Shown here in pieces: positions 1 to 8,691 of a DNA stretch of 64,000 nucleotides (position 1 is its first letter; each line of letters opens with the position of its first letter). A program made the translations under genes and the position numbers. The notes under the pieces were generated by a model. That model had not been told where the DNA came from. It worked only from the letters and a program-made list of their open reading frames with translations, and did not search any database. The stretch comes from Nostoc paludosum FACHB-159 (GTDB taxonomy: Bacteria; Cyanobacteriota; Cyanobacteriia; Cyanobacteriales; Nostocaceae): positions 119,730-183,729 of the forward strand of contig NZ_JACJTU010000014.1 of NCBI RefSeq assembly GCF_014698835.1, written 5' to 3'.

Positions 1-479
1 AGCGGGTTTATGAGGATGCAGCCACAGCTTGGAATTACTTGCTACAACAACAAATTCCACCAAAGCAAATTTTTATTTATGGTCATTCTTTAGGGGGTGC
101 AATAGCTATTGATTTAGCAGTGAAACACCCAGAAGCTGCTGGTTTAATTGTCGAAAGCTCTTTTACATCCATCCGCGAATTGATTGCTTATCGAAAAAAG
201 TTTGGCATGTTTCCTGTAGATTTAATTTTGACGCAGCGGTTTGAATCAATTCAAAAATTGCCCAATTTAAAAGTACCTGTTTTATTCATTCATGGCGTTG
301 CCGATTCGGCTGTACCTTCTTTCATGAGCCAAAAACTTTATGCTGCTGCTCCCGAACCAAAGCAATTATTTTTAGTTCCAGCTGCGGAGCATAATAATAC
401 CGCAGTAATCGCAGGTTCACAATATTTGCAATTGGTAGAGTCTTTTGTTGAACAAGTCTTGACAGTAAATAAAGTATAA
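1..479 (+). CDS. Alpha/beta hydrolase, C-terminal part (cut by window edge)
   Basis: The reading frame is open from the left edge (codons begin at base 3), so the start lies outside the window. A TTG at 39 is internal, not the real start. The visible part holds the serine-hydrolase nucleophile elbow GHSLGG, then a strand-loop with VLFIHGVADSAVP, the usual place of the catalytic Asp, and a late His in AAEHNN. This matches the C-terminal half of a BEM46/FrsA-like alpha/beta hydrolase. The substrate cannot be told from the sequence. No neighbouring gene on this strand suggests a pathway. The family is secure, the function open. Confidence 0.8.
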   Translation, partial: RVYEDAATAWNYLLQQQIPPKQIFIYGHSLGGAIAIDLAVKHPEAAGLIVESSFTSIRELIAYRKKFGMFPVDLILTQRFESIQKLPNLKVPVLFIHGVADSAVPSFMSQKLYAAAPEPKQLFLVPAAEHNNTAVIAGSQYLQLVESFVEQVLTVNKV

Positions 480-589
480 CTTCTAATAGAGTTTTAGATT
501 TTAGATTAGGATTATTTGAGTGCATCTGGCTTGATGCGATCGCGTTTAATATCAAGTCTCATTAAACACTTACAGCACATTGGAAAGCC

Positions 590-840
590 GTGAGGTACAG
601 ATAATCGTAGGGGCGTATAGCTATGCATACGTGTCAACTTCAGGTAGAAGCCACCAAGGCTAGCTTCTACAGACTTTTTTTCTCTGCGTTGTGTCAAAGA
701 TGGAGTGATAACGTAGACGCGGAGCGGCTTGCCGCAGGCTACCGCAAAGTACGCTAAGGACACAAAGGAAGAAAAGAAAGAAATGATAGAAGTTACTACG
801 ATTCTAACATTCTGAATTCTGAATTCTGAATTCTCTTGCA
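590..840. repeat. Cluster of dispersed cyanobacterial short repeats
   Basis: The 360-base gap after the hydrolase holds no convincing gene. It contains a GTAGGGGCGTATAG-type half hairpin near 609, a GCGGAGCGGCTTGCCGCAGG-type element near 719-740, and an STRR of TTCTGAA heptamers at 812-836. An open frame across it on the minus strand is only the translation of these repeats. Confidence 0.6.
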
Positions 841-1239
841 TTATGGTAATTTATAACTAGCAATACGCAGATTTAATTTACCTTTGCTGGGATTTTGGCT
901 GAATATAAATGCGCCTTCTTCTGTTTCACGAGTAGATATAAAGTCAATTTGTTGTTCTCCTGATTCTGCAACTTCGCCATCAATTACTAACTCAGCAATA
1001 ATTTGAACCGACTCGGCTGTGTCTCCTCCAGTATTTACGACTTCAAAGGGTACATAAAATTGCCCATCAATTTCCCGAATAGCTTCTTTTTTACTGACAG
1101 AAATAATAGGAGGTTGGTTTTTTTCGTTTAGCCAAGTGTAGCCTACCAAACTTACAATAATGGCTAAAATAAACGAGGCGATAGTGAATGTCACCCATTC
1201 AGCAAGGGAACGCTTTGGTTTTTCTTCTGTTTTAGTCAT
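841..1239 (-). CDS. TIGR02588-type membrane-anchored protein
   Basis: 132 residues. A short basic N-terminus is followed by one membrane helix (about residues 15-37) and a soluble domain with a beta-rich pattern (FEVVNTGGDTAESVQI). It fits the TIGR02588 conserved hypothetical family, which is usually encoded next to TIGR02587, as here. Its start codon overlaps the stop of the upstream 294-residue gene (ATGA, 1236-1239), so the two are translationally coupled. The function of the family is not known. A periplasmic domain held to a polytopic partner is the simplest reading. Confidence 0.7.
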   Translation of the reverse strand: MTKTEEKPKRSLAEWVTFTIASFILAIIVSLVGYTWLNEKNQPPIISVSKKEAIREIDGQFYVPFEVVNTGGDTAESVQIIAELVIDGEVAESGEQQIDFISTRETEEGAFIFSQNPSKGKLNLRIASYKLP

Positions 1240-2120
1240 ATCGCTAACCTACCGGCTGCACCGCCAATGGTTGCAGGTAAACCTAACATTAAGGTGTGAT
1301 CTAACCACATTGTCCACGGGTCGCTAAAAGTCAACTTTTGAAAAAACCACAGCATGAAAGCGCCTGCTAGTAGTGATACTAGATAAGACATGATGGTTTC
1401 GCTAGATGGCCTTTGAAAAATTCCTTTTTGCTGTCTTCGCTTTCGCTGGTCAGAAAAGCCTGCCTGAAATACTATGCCGTAGGAAATCAGCAAAGATGCG
1501 GCGATGATTGCCAATTCCCAAAGCGGTGAAGCGGCGGCGGCTAACATGGTAATTTCATCTGTTGGGGCAATGTTAAATGCAATGACGATCGCACCAATTA
1601 GGGTTGCACCTATATCTGCTAAGGTGGCGTCTATTTGGTTGTCGTTTTTGTTCGCTTCATCATATTTTGCAGGTGGTGTTTCCTTGTCATCGTCGTTTCT
1701 GGTATCTCCCAAAAACTGGTTGGCTAATGCTACGCCAAGAGTGAAAGGTACACTTTCAAAGATAATTTTACCTAAAGATTCTCTCAGGGAAGTTTCTAGC
1801 GTCAATTCTCGCAATAGTAGCAGCACAAAGGTAGAGCAAGTTATTCCGATCGCTATTGCTTCTATGGTATCCATTGCGGCTTGTTGAGCTTGCCAAGTAT
1901 ATCTGCGTTTGCGAAAACCTTCTGTTTGATTGAGCAAGAAAACCACAATAAACATCAGTGCGATCGCCATCATCATCAGTTGTGGTTTTGCCAGCGAGCC
2001 AATCCACCATACCTCCATTGTATACAGCAAAGGTATGCCAAATAAAAAACCTCCACACGCACCCCGAATGATGTCATTAATCTCACTTCTCCAGACGTTT
2101 TTATGACGTTTTGTTGCCAC
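1236..2120 (-). CDS. TIGR02587-type integral membrane protein
   Basis: 294 residues with about seven to eight hydrophobic helices and a polar, Asp/Glu-rich loop in the middle (NDDDKETPPAKYDEANKND). It resembles the TIGR02587 family of conserved polytopic membrane proteins found in cyanobacteria and rhizobia, normally paired with a TIGR02588 gene. The pair here overlaps by four bases and is probably one operon. No transport motif or enzyme signature is visible, so no substrate is proposed. Confidence 0.7.
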   Translation of the reverse strand: MATKRHKNVWRSEINDIIRGACGGFLFGIPLLYTMEVWWIGSLAKPQLMMMAIALMFIVVFLLNQTEGFRKRRYTWQAQQAAMDTIEAIAIGITCSTFVLLLLRELTLETSLRESLGKIIFESVPFTLGVALANQFLGDTRNDDDKETPPAKYDEANKNDNQIDATLADIGATLIGAIVIAFNIAPTDEITMLAAAASPLWELAIIAASLLISYGIVFQAGFSDQRKRRQQKGIFQRPSSETIMSYLVSLLAGAFMLWFFQKLTFSDPWTMWLDHTLMLGLPATIGGAAGRLAI

Positions 2121-2216
2121 TCCTTGACTTTCCTTTTGTTAAAAATTTGCTTTATATAAAAATTGCCAAAGCAATACCTACATATCTGGCTTCTTAAGCA
2201 ACATATAAATCAGCGA

Positions 2217-2242
2217 TAGGGGCGTATAGTTGTACGCCCCTA
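2217..2242. repeat. Dispersed hairpin repeat (TAGGGGCGTA family)
   Basis: Arms TAGGGGCGTA (2217-2226) and TACGCCCCTA (2233-2242) pair perfectly around a 6-base loop. Diverged copies lie near 609 and 10303. Apart from this, the 2121-2462 gap shows nothing except the probable promoter region of the CsbD gene. Confidence 0.6.
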
Positions 2243-2462
2243 CATATCTATCTGCTGATTGCATTCTGGCTTTTTCTTCAAGATATATAAGTTTTATTCA
2301 TTGATTATTCATATTTTACACTAAATAGTGCTGCCCCATTTGGCACCCATCTCAAGATACTAGACTTTATGTAATTTTTCTCTCCTTTGAAGGAAGTAAA
2401 AAACAATACATTACTAATAAATTTAGTAGTAGCTTAATCAACTACAAGCCGGAGATAAAACC

Positions 2463-2645
2463 ATGAGTGCCGAAAAAAGAATCGAAGCTACAGCAAAAAA
2501 TATTGAAGGAAAAATTCAAGAGGTTGTGGGTGAATTAACTGGCAACCCTCAGGATAAAGTTGAAGGACAAGCAAAGCAAGCCGAAGCTGAAGGTATTCAC
2601 GTTGTCGAAAACATCAAAGATGAAATCAAGAAGGCTTTAAGCTAG
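2463..2645 (+). CDS. CsbD family stress protein
   Basis: 60 residues, very hydrophilic and helical, with no membrane segment. The sequence RIEATAKNIEGKIQEVVGELTGNPQDKVEGQAKQ is split by the usual CsbD pattern: KxxGxxKexxGkltgd followed by a repeat of the same helix. CsbD proteins are small general-stress proteins of unknown mechanism, induced in Bacillus by the stress sigma factor. The gene stands alone, is preceded by a purine-rich stretch (GCCGGAGATAAAACC) that can serve as ribosome site, and is followed by a hairpin terminator. The next gene encodes another small stress-type protein, but on the opposite strand. Confidence 0.85.
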   Translation: MSAEKRIEATAKNIEGKIQEVVGELTGNPQDKVEGQAKQAEAEGIHVVENIKDEIKKALS

Positions 2646-2710
2646 TTTAGCTACTGCAATGTAAATCGTAATTTTAGTGCTGATTTATTACTGATAGTCT
2701 GACATTAATT

Positions 2711-2741
2711 ACTCCACTAATTTTGGAAAGTGGAGTTTTTG
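2711..2741 (+). terminator. Rho-independent terminator after the CsbD gene
   Basis: Perfect 8-base stem ACTCCACT (2711-2718) / AGTGGAGT (2729-2736) followed by TTTTTG. It lies 65 bases after the CsbD stop. Confidence 0.7.
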
Positions 2742-2804
2742 TATTGGGGCAAAATTGGCTAAAAGCTTGGCTCCAATCATAATTTTTGTAGCAATTCGAT
2801 TCAA

Positions 2805-3092
2805 TTAATAAGTGGCACGACCAGCCACTAAATTCCATATAAAGATAGCGATGATTGCACCAATTATGGCGACAATTATACCAGGGATGCTGAGGGATGC
2901 AGCAGCTAATTGAAATCTACCCGTCTCTAAAAGAGTAACTAAAATTCCGCCAATTACAGCACCTACGATACCTAGTACCATAGTTGCAACGATTCCACCA
3001 CCTTGACGACCGGGATAGATAGCTTTTGCTATGGCTCCGGCAATCAAACCCAGAATTACCCAAGCAATAATGTTCAGCATAAATTTATCCAT
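2805..3092 (-). CDS. GlsB/YeaQ/YmgE-type small membrane protein
   Basis: 95 residues, three hydrophobic helices rich in Gly and Ala, with the family pattern IAWVILGLIAGAIAKAI at the N-terminus and a PGRQGGG turn. This is the transglycosylase-associated / GlsB family of small stress-related inner-membrane proteins. The name transglycosylase-associated is historical and no enzyme activity is implied. The C-terminus is longer than in the shortest members, with an extra hydrophobic segment after ETGRFQLAAASLS. The gene is monocistronic and convergent with the CsbD gene. Confidence 0.85.
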   Translation of the reverse strand: MDKFMLNIIAWVILGLIAGAIAKAIYPGRQGGGIVATMVLGIVGAVIGGILVTLLETGRFQLAAASLSIPGIIVAIIGAIIAIFIWNLVAGRATY

Positions 3093-3441
3093 CAGAAAAG
3101 TTAATAACTAGCTTAGAAATTACAATACTGTTTTCCTTCTACCATAAGATATAGGTATTCAACTCAAGCTTAGTTAGTGTACTTTCTTTGAATCTAAGGT
3201 TATTAGCAAGCAATAGCTAAGTTTTTGGTAATAAAAGTGTAACTTTTATTGCTAATACTGACTTATATCATGTTCGGCAAAATAGTTATAATTAAATCTC
3301 ACGCAAAGGCGCAAAGGCGCAAAGAAGTCTACAAAATTTTTATCGTAACTAATTAGACGAACCTGATATTATCTAGTAATTTGCTTGATTTTTGAACTTT
3401 ATTTACTCCTGTATAGGAGTCGAGCATCAGCCTTTTCAAGT
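3093..3441. other. Intergenic gap without a gene
   Basis: This 349-base AT-rich region contains a tandem of GCAAAGGC units near 3303-3324, a common cyanobacterial dispersed repeat. I see no open frame worth calling and no RNA gene. The half next to 3092 is probably the promoter of the GlsB-type gene. Confidence 0.5.
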
Positions 3442-3987
3442 TCAAATTTTTTGTAGATATTCAGGTGGCACACTATCCACCAACCAAACACCATTATCAG
3501 AACAATAAAAAATGTAACCAGCCTGATGCATTGCCGCAGCATCTACGATAAAAACTGCTGGTTTCCCATGTCTTGCTCCCACATTGTGGGCTGTAGCTAT
3601 ATCTTTCGACAAATGAACGTGGTGACGGGACATTTTGCAAAGTCCTGTTTTCAGAATTGAATCTACAGATTTGTGTCCCGTACCGTGATAAAGCCGATCT
3701 GGGGGAGTAATAGGTTCTAATTGTAAATCGATTTCTACACTATGTCCTTGATTAGCACGAATCATAGTACCTGTAGAGTCAAAAGAAAAGCGTTGTTTAT
3801 CGTTAGATGCAACTACTAACTCTAATTCTTGACGGCTAATGGGAAACTTGTTTTTCGCACAAGCTGTAAGTAGTTTATCAACAGCAACCCAACCACCGGG
3901 AGCAAGTTCAATTCCAATTGCATCTGGCGTGTGTCGCAGATATTTGCTGAGATATTTGCTGATTTTGATGAGTCGAGGATCGCTCAT
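3442..3987 (-). CDS. kptA: RNA 2'-phosphotransferase (KptA/Tpt1 family)
   Basis: 181 residues, the usual length. KptA/Tpt1 moves the 2'-phosphate of an RNA to NAD+, giving ADP-ribose 1'',2''-cyclic phosphate and nicotinamide. In yeast this finishes tRNA splicing; the bacterial substrate is not settled. Visible signatures are the N-terminal winged-helix part (KYLSKYLRHTP, then GGWVAVDKLL) and the ADP-ribosyl-transferase part with LYHGTGHKSVDSIL, RHHVHLS and PAVFIVDAAAMHQAG. These carry the conserved Arg-His and His residues. The gene is isolated between a stress gene and a permease and shows no operon partner. Confidence 0.9.
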   Translation of the reverse strand: MSDPRLIKISKYLSKYLRHTPDAIGIELAPGGWVAVDKLLTACAKNKFPISRQELELVVASNDKQRFSFDSTGTMIRANQGHSVEIDLQLEPITPPDRLYHGTGHKSVDSILKTGLCKMSRHHVHLSKDIATAHNVGARHGKPAVFIVDAAAMHQAGYIFYCSDNGVWLVDSVPPEYLQKI

Positions 3988-4059
3988 TTAATTGTGGTTG
4001 GGATTATTTATACTACAGTTTTATATTTATATACTACATGAAAATTTTAGCTAATAGTT

Positions 4060-5394
4060 TTAATTTGTGTAAATTGACATAACTTGTCTAATCATCAGGA
4101 CTAATGCCACTGCAATCATCGCCATCAGTGTCAACTTACCGCCAGGAACGAGTGATTGATGGATGCTATTGGAGTTTTTTTGTTCTTGACGTTGCTTCCA
4201 AGTCATTAACGCTGGAATAATTCCACCTAAAACTGAGATGCTGAATGTTCCTGTGTAATCTAGGGCAGTAAAAAATATGCTGGGATTGAGGGTACCGAGA
4301 GTCATCGGAGGGAAAAGAACTAACGAATAAAGGGGTAGGCGAGTTGATCCTTTGCCCTGTGCAATAACAAAAATATCTTTGAATAGATCCAATAAACCGT
4401 ATACAAATCCAATGAATGATGTGACGATCGCAAACTCTGAAAACACCGATACTAGCACTCCTAACCATTCTCCTGCGCCACCGGCTCGCAAAATCTGTAG
4501 TGGGTCAAAAACAGTTTTGCCGACAGATGTGTTATTTACCATATCGGGACTGACGCTTGCCAAAATTACAGCATTCCACGCCAAGAACATGATTAGGGGA
4601 ATCAAGGAACCAATGAAGATCGAGCGACGAATTTTGCTGACATCTCCTTCAAGTTGCGTCACAACTACCGGTACAATGTTTTGATAAAACATTGCTACAC
4701 ACATAACTGAAACAGCGCTACCAAGGGCACTCCAGTTCTGGGTTAAGAATTGGCTACTCTTAACTTGCCCTCCTGCTAGTAATAAAAGCCCCAAGAAAGA
4801 AACAATGACAATTGCCACAAAGGCGCTGTTTAATTTCTCAATAAACTTTTCTCGCCCAACATACATCACGCCGCCAAAGATGAGTGTGAAAGCCGTTGTA
4901 CCCACCCATGTAGGCAATAAGTTCTGCACGCCCCAAAGGTTTGCGATCGCAGTTCCTAAAATCTCTCCGCCTTGGGTAATGTATGCTACCAACAAAGCGT
5001 AGTGCATAAATAAATATGCGCTACTAGCAACTCGCGCCCCCAGCTTTCCAAGGGTCTTTTCAACAACTCCCAACAGACCTATACTCGGACGCCCTTCTAG
5101 ACGCATGGTGTTTAAAGTCACCTCTGCAATCAACAAACCTGAAATTAGAGCGTAGAGCCAAACAGCAATCAGCCCAAAGGTTGATGGCAAAATACCTGAT
5201 GGCAGGGTGACAGCTGGTAGGGCGAGAATCCCAGCCCCGACTGTGGTTCCCGCAATCAGCGCTGTACTTCCCAATACGCTACCTGGTTGATGATTGAGTT
5301 TATTTCCATCAAATTGAAGGTGAGAAAAGAACCGAGTTACTTGCTCTGAATCCTTGAGAACAGCCTTCATGAGGGTCATATTGAGTAATTGCAC
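4060..5394 (-). CDS. Aromatic amino acid permease (HAAAP/TyrP-like)
   Basis: 444 residues with about eleven membrane helices. The first helix carries the family signature GSTALIAGTTVGAGILALPAV, split by the conserved GAGIL break that forms the substrate site in the hydroxy/aromatic amino acid permease family. The second region shows LLIAEVTLN. Such proteins import tyrosine or tryptophan by proton symport. Substrate choice cannot be read from sequence. An N-terminal extension of about 40 soluble residues precedes the first helix; a later Met at residue 6 or 9 could be the true start. It lies upstream of a PLP amino acid dehydratase on the same strand, 160 bases apart. Confidence 0.85.
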   Translation of the reverse strand: MQLLNMTLMKAVLKDSEQVTRFFSHLQFDGNKLNHQPGSVLGSTALIAGTTVGAGILALPAVTLPSGILPSTFGLIAVWLYALISGLLIAEVTLNTMRLEGRPSIGLLGVVEKTLGKLGARVASSAYLFMHYALLVAYITQGGEILGTAIANLWGVQNLLPTWVGTTAFTLIFGGVMYVGREKFIEKLNSAFVAIVIVSFLGLLLLAGGQVKSSQFLTQNWSALGSAVSVMCVAMFYQNIVPVVVTQLEGDVSKIRRSIFIGSLIPLIMFLAWNAVILASVSPDMVNNTSVGKTVFDPLQILRAGGAGEWLGVLVSVFSEFAIVTSFIGFVYGLLDLFKDIFVIAQGKGSTRLPLYSLVLFPPMTLGTLNPSIFFTALDYTGTFSISVLGGIIPALMTWKQRQEQKNSNSIHQSLVPGGKLTLMAMIAVALVLMIRQVMSIYTN

Positions 5395-5558
5395 TTAAAT
5401 TAAGGACACAATTTTAACATATGTAAACGATTTTAGCAAAAATCCTTAATTTACCAAAGGAGGCAGGAGGCAGAGGGCAGGAGGCAGGAGGTTAGGAGTA
5501 TTAATTATAGCTAAAGTTACTGGGTATAAAGCCCAGTCCCCAATCGCCAGTCCCTTCA

Positions 5559-6530
5559 TTAACACTGAGAAAACAATTTACCAACTTGTGCCAAATCTAC
5601 ATTTCCACCGCTGATGATGACACCAATCTTGGCTTGTGGTGCTGTTACCACACCTTCGAGTAAGGCGGCGGCGGCGAGTACTCCAGTGGGTTCAACAACA
5701 ATTTTCAGGCGTTCCCATAAGAAAAACATGGTGCGAACGATCGCTTCCTCAGATACGGTTACCATATCATCGACGTAGCGCAGAACTAGGGGAAAAGTAA
5801 TTTGGCCAAGGCTAGGAGTCCGGGCGCCGTCAGCTATGGTGTTAGGATTTTTGACAGTTTGCAGGGTTTTGCTGTGAAAGGAACGGGTGGCATCGTCGGC
5901 AAGTGTCGGTTCTGTGCCGATTACTTTACAATCAGGTAGAAGTGCTTTAGTGGCGATCGCACTACCGGAAAGTAAGCCACCACCGCCACAACAAACTAAC
6001 AGCAAGTCTAATTCGCCTACTTCTTGAATCAGTTCTAAAGCTGCTGTACCTTGTCCTGCAACTATATGGGGATGATCGTATGGCGGAATTAGTGTGAGAT
6101 TCCGATCGCTTGCTAAACTTTGGGCTAATTCTTCACGGTTCGTTGTTTGGCGATTGTACAAAATTACCTCTGCACCATAACTGCGAGTGGCAGTTTTTTT
6201 GACGGTGGGTGCATCGTCAGGCATGACAATGGTGGTGGGAATATTTAGTAATTGTCCAGCTAAAGCGATCGCTTGGGCATGATTTCCGGATGAATAAGCG
6301 AGAACGCCTGTTTGTTTTTGTACTGGCGATAGTTGCGCTAAGGCGTTGTATGCACCTCGAAATTTAAATGAACCGGTGCGTTGAAAATTTTCGCACTTAA
6401 AAAACACTTGGTTATGAGTGCGATCGTTAACAATTCTAGAAGTCAGCACGGGTGTGCGGTGGGCAATTCCCAAAAGTCGCCCTTGTGCTGCTTGGACATC
6501 AGTTATGGTAATAAAGTTATGCTTCAGCAT
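5559..6530 (-). CDS. PLP-dependent threonine/serine dehydratase (serine racemase-like)
   Basis: 323 residues from the chosen start. Fold-type II PLP enzyme: the Schiff-base lysine lies in GSFKFRGA, the phosphate-binding loop in CCGGGGLLSG, and SSGNHAQAIA binds the substrate carboxylate. The lack of a C-terminal ACT regulatory domain and the length fit catabolic threonine/serine dehydratase or serine racemase/hydroxyaspartate ammonia-lyase rather than biosynthetic IlvA. An earlier Met at 6611 would run into the upstream GNAT gene. The Met at 6530, starting MLKHNFITITDV, matches the family's N-terminus and leaves a 34-base gap to that gene, so I prefer it. Exact substrate is unknown. Confidence 0.85.
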   Translation of the reverse strand: MLKHNFITITDVQAAQGRLLGIAHRTPVLTSRIVNDRTHNQVFFKCENFQRTGSFKFRGAYNALAQLSPVQKQTGVLAYSSGNHAQAIALAGQLLNIPTTIVMPDDAPTVKKTATRSYGAEVILYNRQTTNREELAQSLASDRNLTLIPPYDHPHIVAGQGTAALELIQEVGELDLLLVCCGGGGLLSGSAIATKALLPDCKVIGTEPTLADDATRSFHSKTLQTVKNPNTIADGARTPSLGQITFPLVLRYVDDMVTVSEEAIVRTMFFLWERLKIVVEPTGVLAAAALLEGVVTAPQAKIGVIISGGNVDLAQVGKLFSQC

Positions 6531-6564
6531 CGATGGCAGTATTAAAGATTGTTGCTCTTTATTG

Positions 6565-7401
6565 TCAGACGAACGAGTAATTATGCCAATCGCCCACTGG
6601 TTGGTAACCAATTTCCTGATATATATGATTGGATGTTGGGTTTGCCAAATCTGTGAATAAAAAACAGAATCGATTTCCTCGATCTAATAAAGTCTGACTC
6701 AAAGCTGCAACAGAAGCGCTGGCGTAGCCTCTACGGCGATGTTCAGGCGGTGTGTACACCATACCAACCCGCGCACCATTGGGCGTGGTTCCACCATGAC
6801 AAGCTATTGAAACTGCTACTTCGTCCTGCCAAAGGTAAGCAGTACCTTGGCGTAAAACTCCTTGAACCCAGCGTTCTGCATCTAGTTCAATCTCGCCCAA
6901 AGCTTCTAGAGAAAAGGCTTCATGCCAATTTTTCAGAAGTTCTCGGTCATCCTCTGTGGCTAGACGTAAATAACCTGTGACTTGAGAAATTGGCTTTACC
7001 TTTTCTAATTTAAAGGTACGCAAAGCTACTTTCAACTGATAGGATTGACCAGTCAGCGAATGCCACGCCAGAGTAAAAGCTTGCGCCTCATCTGTGGGAG
7101 CATTTACTCCTGGTAGTGATGGGTAGGAGATAGATAAATCTTGAGCAAGTAACTCCACTGCTTGGAAATCTTTAATCTCGGAGAGTAGCAATGGTCTAGG
7201 TGATGTTCTCATGGCTACAGCCACAATATCTCCATTTACCTCCACTGTTGACAAATAAGGCTTTTCTTCAAAGCGTTCGGGATTTTCAATCAAGGTATGG
7301 CTAATTCCCAACAGTAAGTTATGCATTGCTTCCTGATTCAGCAAGTAATCTTTTACCCTGGCGTAAAATTCAGTAGCATTTTGAAATCGATAAACTTTCA
7401 T
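6565..7401 (-). CDS. GNAT family N-acetyltransferase
   Basis: 278 residues. The C-terminal half is a GNAT domain: the acetyl-CoA pyrophosphate loop is PPEHRRRGYAS, preceded by the beta-strand GARVGMVYTP and followed by the terminal NHIYQEIGYQPV, a frequent GNAT ending. The N-terminal 130 residues form a separate, weakly conserved lobe, as in two-lobed bacterial GNATs. The acceptor molecule cannot be named. It lies 34 bases upstream of the PLP dehydratase on the same strand and may be cotranscribed with it. Confidence 0.85.
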   Translation of the reverse strand: MKVYRFQNATEFYARVKDYLLNQEAMHNLLLGISHTLIENPERFEEKPYLSTVEVNGDIVAVAMRTSPRPLLLSEIKDFQAVELLAQDLSISYPSLPGVNAPTDEAQAFTLAWHSLTGQSYQLKVALRTFKLEKVKPISQVTGYLRLATEDDRELLKNWHEAFSLEALGEIELDAERWVQGVLRQGTAYLWQDEVAVSIACHGGTTPNGARVGMVYTPPEHRRRGYASASVAALSQTLLDRGNRFCFLFTDLANPTSNHIYQEIGYQPVGDWHNYSFV

Positions 7402-7585
7402 TCTAATTCCCTTAGGCTTCGCTACTAATAGTTGTCCTGGTCATTTGTTCTCGCAAAACCGCAAATTGAGAAAGGACAATTTTCTCCATTGCCCCAGTTT
7501 CCAAGGTTCCCACCCGGAAAAAATCAAATATTTTAAATTCTAAAATTTTTTATATCAATATGTTATTTAACATAAAACAAAAATT

Positions 7586-7616
7586 AAAGATTCGCGTCAA
7601 CCATCCGCGAATCTTT
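7586..7616 (-). terminator. Hairpin terminator after the SDR gene
   Basis: Perfect 11-base stem AAAGATTCGCG (7586-7596) / CGCGAATCTTT (7606-7616), loop of 9, followed on the minus strand by AATTTTTGTTTT. It lies 30 bases after the SDR stop. Confidence 0.75.
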
Positions 7617-7646
7617 ATTGCATATCAAAAATTTTGAGATATCAAG

Positions 7647-8459
7647 CTACTTATTTTTTTTGAGTTCGTGCATACTTCTGACAACTTTTGTAACTAAATT
7701 TCTGGGTGTAAATCTGACGCTTTGAGTCAATATTTTATTTCTCATCCCAGGAATAACAACAGTTTTGTTTTTCATTAAACCATGATAGCCAATACTGGCA
7801 ACGGTTTGCGTGTTCATCATTCTGTTAACACTGGCAATTTTCGAGTCTTCCATTGCAGCTGTTTGTTGAAATTCCGAGGCTGTAGGCCCTGGACAAAGAA
7901 CAGTCACGCTGACACCTGTACCTTCTAATTCATTAGCGATCGCTTCTGAAAATGATAATACATAAGCTTTAGTAGCGAAATAAACTGCCATGAGAGGCCC
8001 CGGTTGAAAAGCAGCAGCTGAGGCAACGTTTAATATTTTTCCATAATCCTGTTCGATCATATCTTTGAGGAATAATTTAGTTAAATGAGTCAGACTCACC
8101 ATATTTACCTGTAGCATTTTTAGTTCAGTGGTGAGGTCTGTTTCGCTAAATGTTCCGTAAGTACCAAAACCAGCATTGTTAATCAATACATCAACTTTAA
8201 TGGATGCTTGTTGTAGTTCTGTAAAAATTTCTTCGGGTGATGTTGGTATAGATAAATCTTTAGCAAAAGTTTTGACAAAAATATTAAATTTTTGCGGTAA
8301 TTGATCTGCAATTTCAGTAAGTTTTTGTTCATTCTTATCTACTAACACAAGATTATAATTATTACGGGCAAAAATCTGGGTAAATTGGTAGCCTATTCCA
8401 CTAGCCGCTCCAGTAATCAGAGCAGTTTTTTGGTGTTGACTTTTTGATGTTGTATTCAT
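7647..8459 (-). CDS. SDR-family NAD(P)-dependent oxidoreductase
   Basis: 270 residues, classical short-chain dehydrogenase/reductase. The cofactor loop is TGAASGIG near residue 15, the structural motif NNAG lies near residue 92, and the catalytic YxxxK is YFATK in the middle, with a Ser in NVASAAAF upstream. The C-terminal 60 residues are basic (RNKILTQSVRFTPRNLVTKVVRSMHE), as in the YqjQ/DltE-type group of SDRs that act on lipid-like or steroid-like substrates. Substrate unknown. Monocistronic, with a strong hairpin terminator 30 bases downstream. Confidence 0.85.
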   Translation of the reverse strand: MNTTSKSQHQKTALITGAASGIGYQFTQIFARNNYNLVLVDKNEQKLTEIADQLPQKFNIFVKTFAKDLSIPTSPEEIFTELQQASIKVDVLINNAGFGTYGTFSETDLTTELKMLQVNMVSLTHLTKLFLKDMIEQDYGKILNVASAAAFQPGPLMAVYFATKAYVLSFSEAIANELEGTGVSVTVLCPGPTASEFQQTAAMEDSKIASVNRMMNTQTVASIGYHGLMKNKTVVIPGMRNKILTQSVRFTPRNLVTKVVRSMHELKKNK

Positions 8460-8573
8460 TAAAATTGCAAATCTGAGTTAATTAGTTGAAGTGCAGTAAT
8501 ATCTAATCAAGTATATTATTATTAAATATGAGAATATGTATCTATATAAACAGTTAATAATTCATGGACAATA

Positions 8574-8606
8574 AAATCCCCGACTTCTTTAATAAGTGGG
8601 GGATTT
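8574..8606 (-). terminator. CCCCGACTT-family hairpin after the AAA ATPase gene
   Basis: Arms AAATCCCCGACTT (8574-8586) and AAGTGGGGGATTT (8594-8606) pair with one mismatch around a 7-base loop. It lies 86 bases after the AAA ATPase stop. The same hairpin family recurs near 16518, 23586 and 47375, each time 3' of a gene. Confidence 0.6.
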
Positions 8607-8691
8607 AAATAAAGGTTGAGATTTGCAAACAAAAAATAAACAGAAATTCGTAACGAAAATTTATCTATGATTTTGGTTGTCAAAAACGACT

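Noticed and set aside
512..841. 109-codon minus-strand frame before the TIGR02588 gene
   Set aside because: It is made of the STRR and dispersed repeats; it has no domain pattern.
1504..1887. 127-codon plus-strand frame inside the TIGR02587 gene
   Set aside because: Antisense shadow of a well-supported membrane protein gene.
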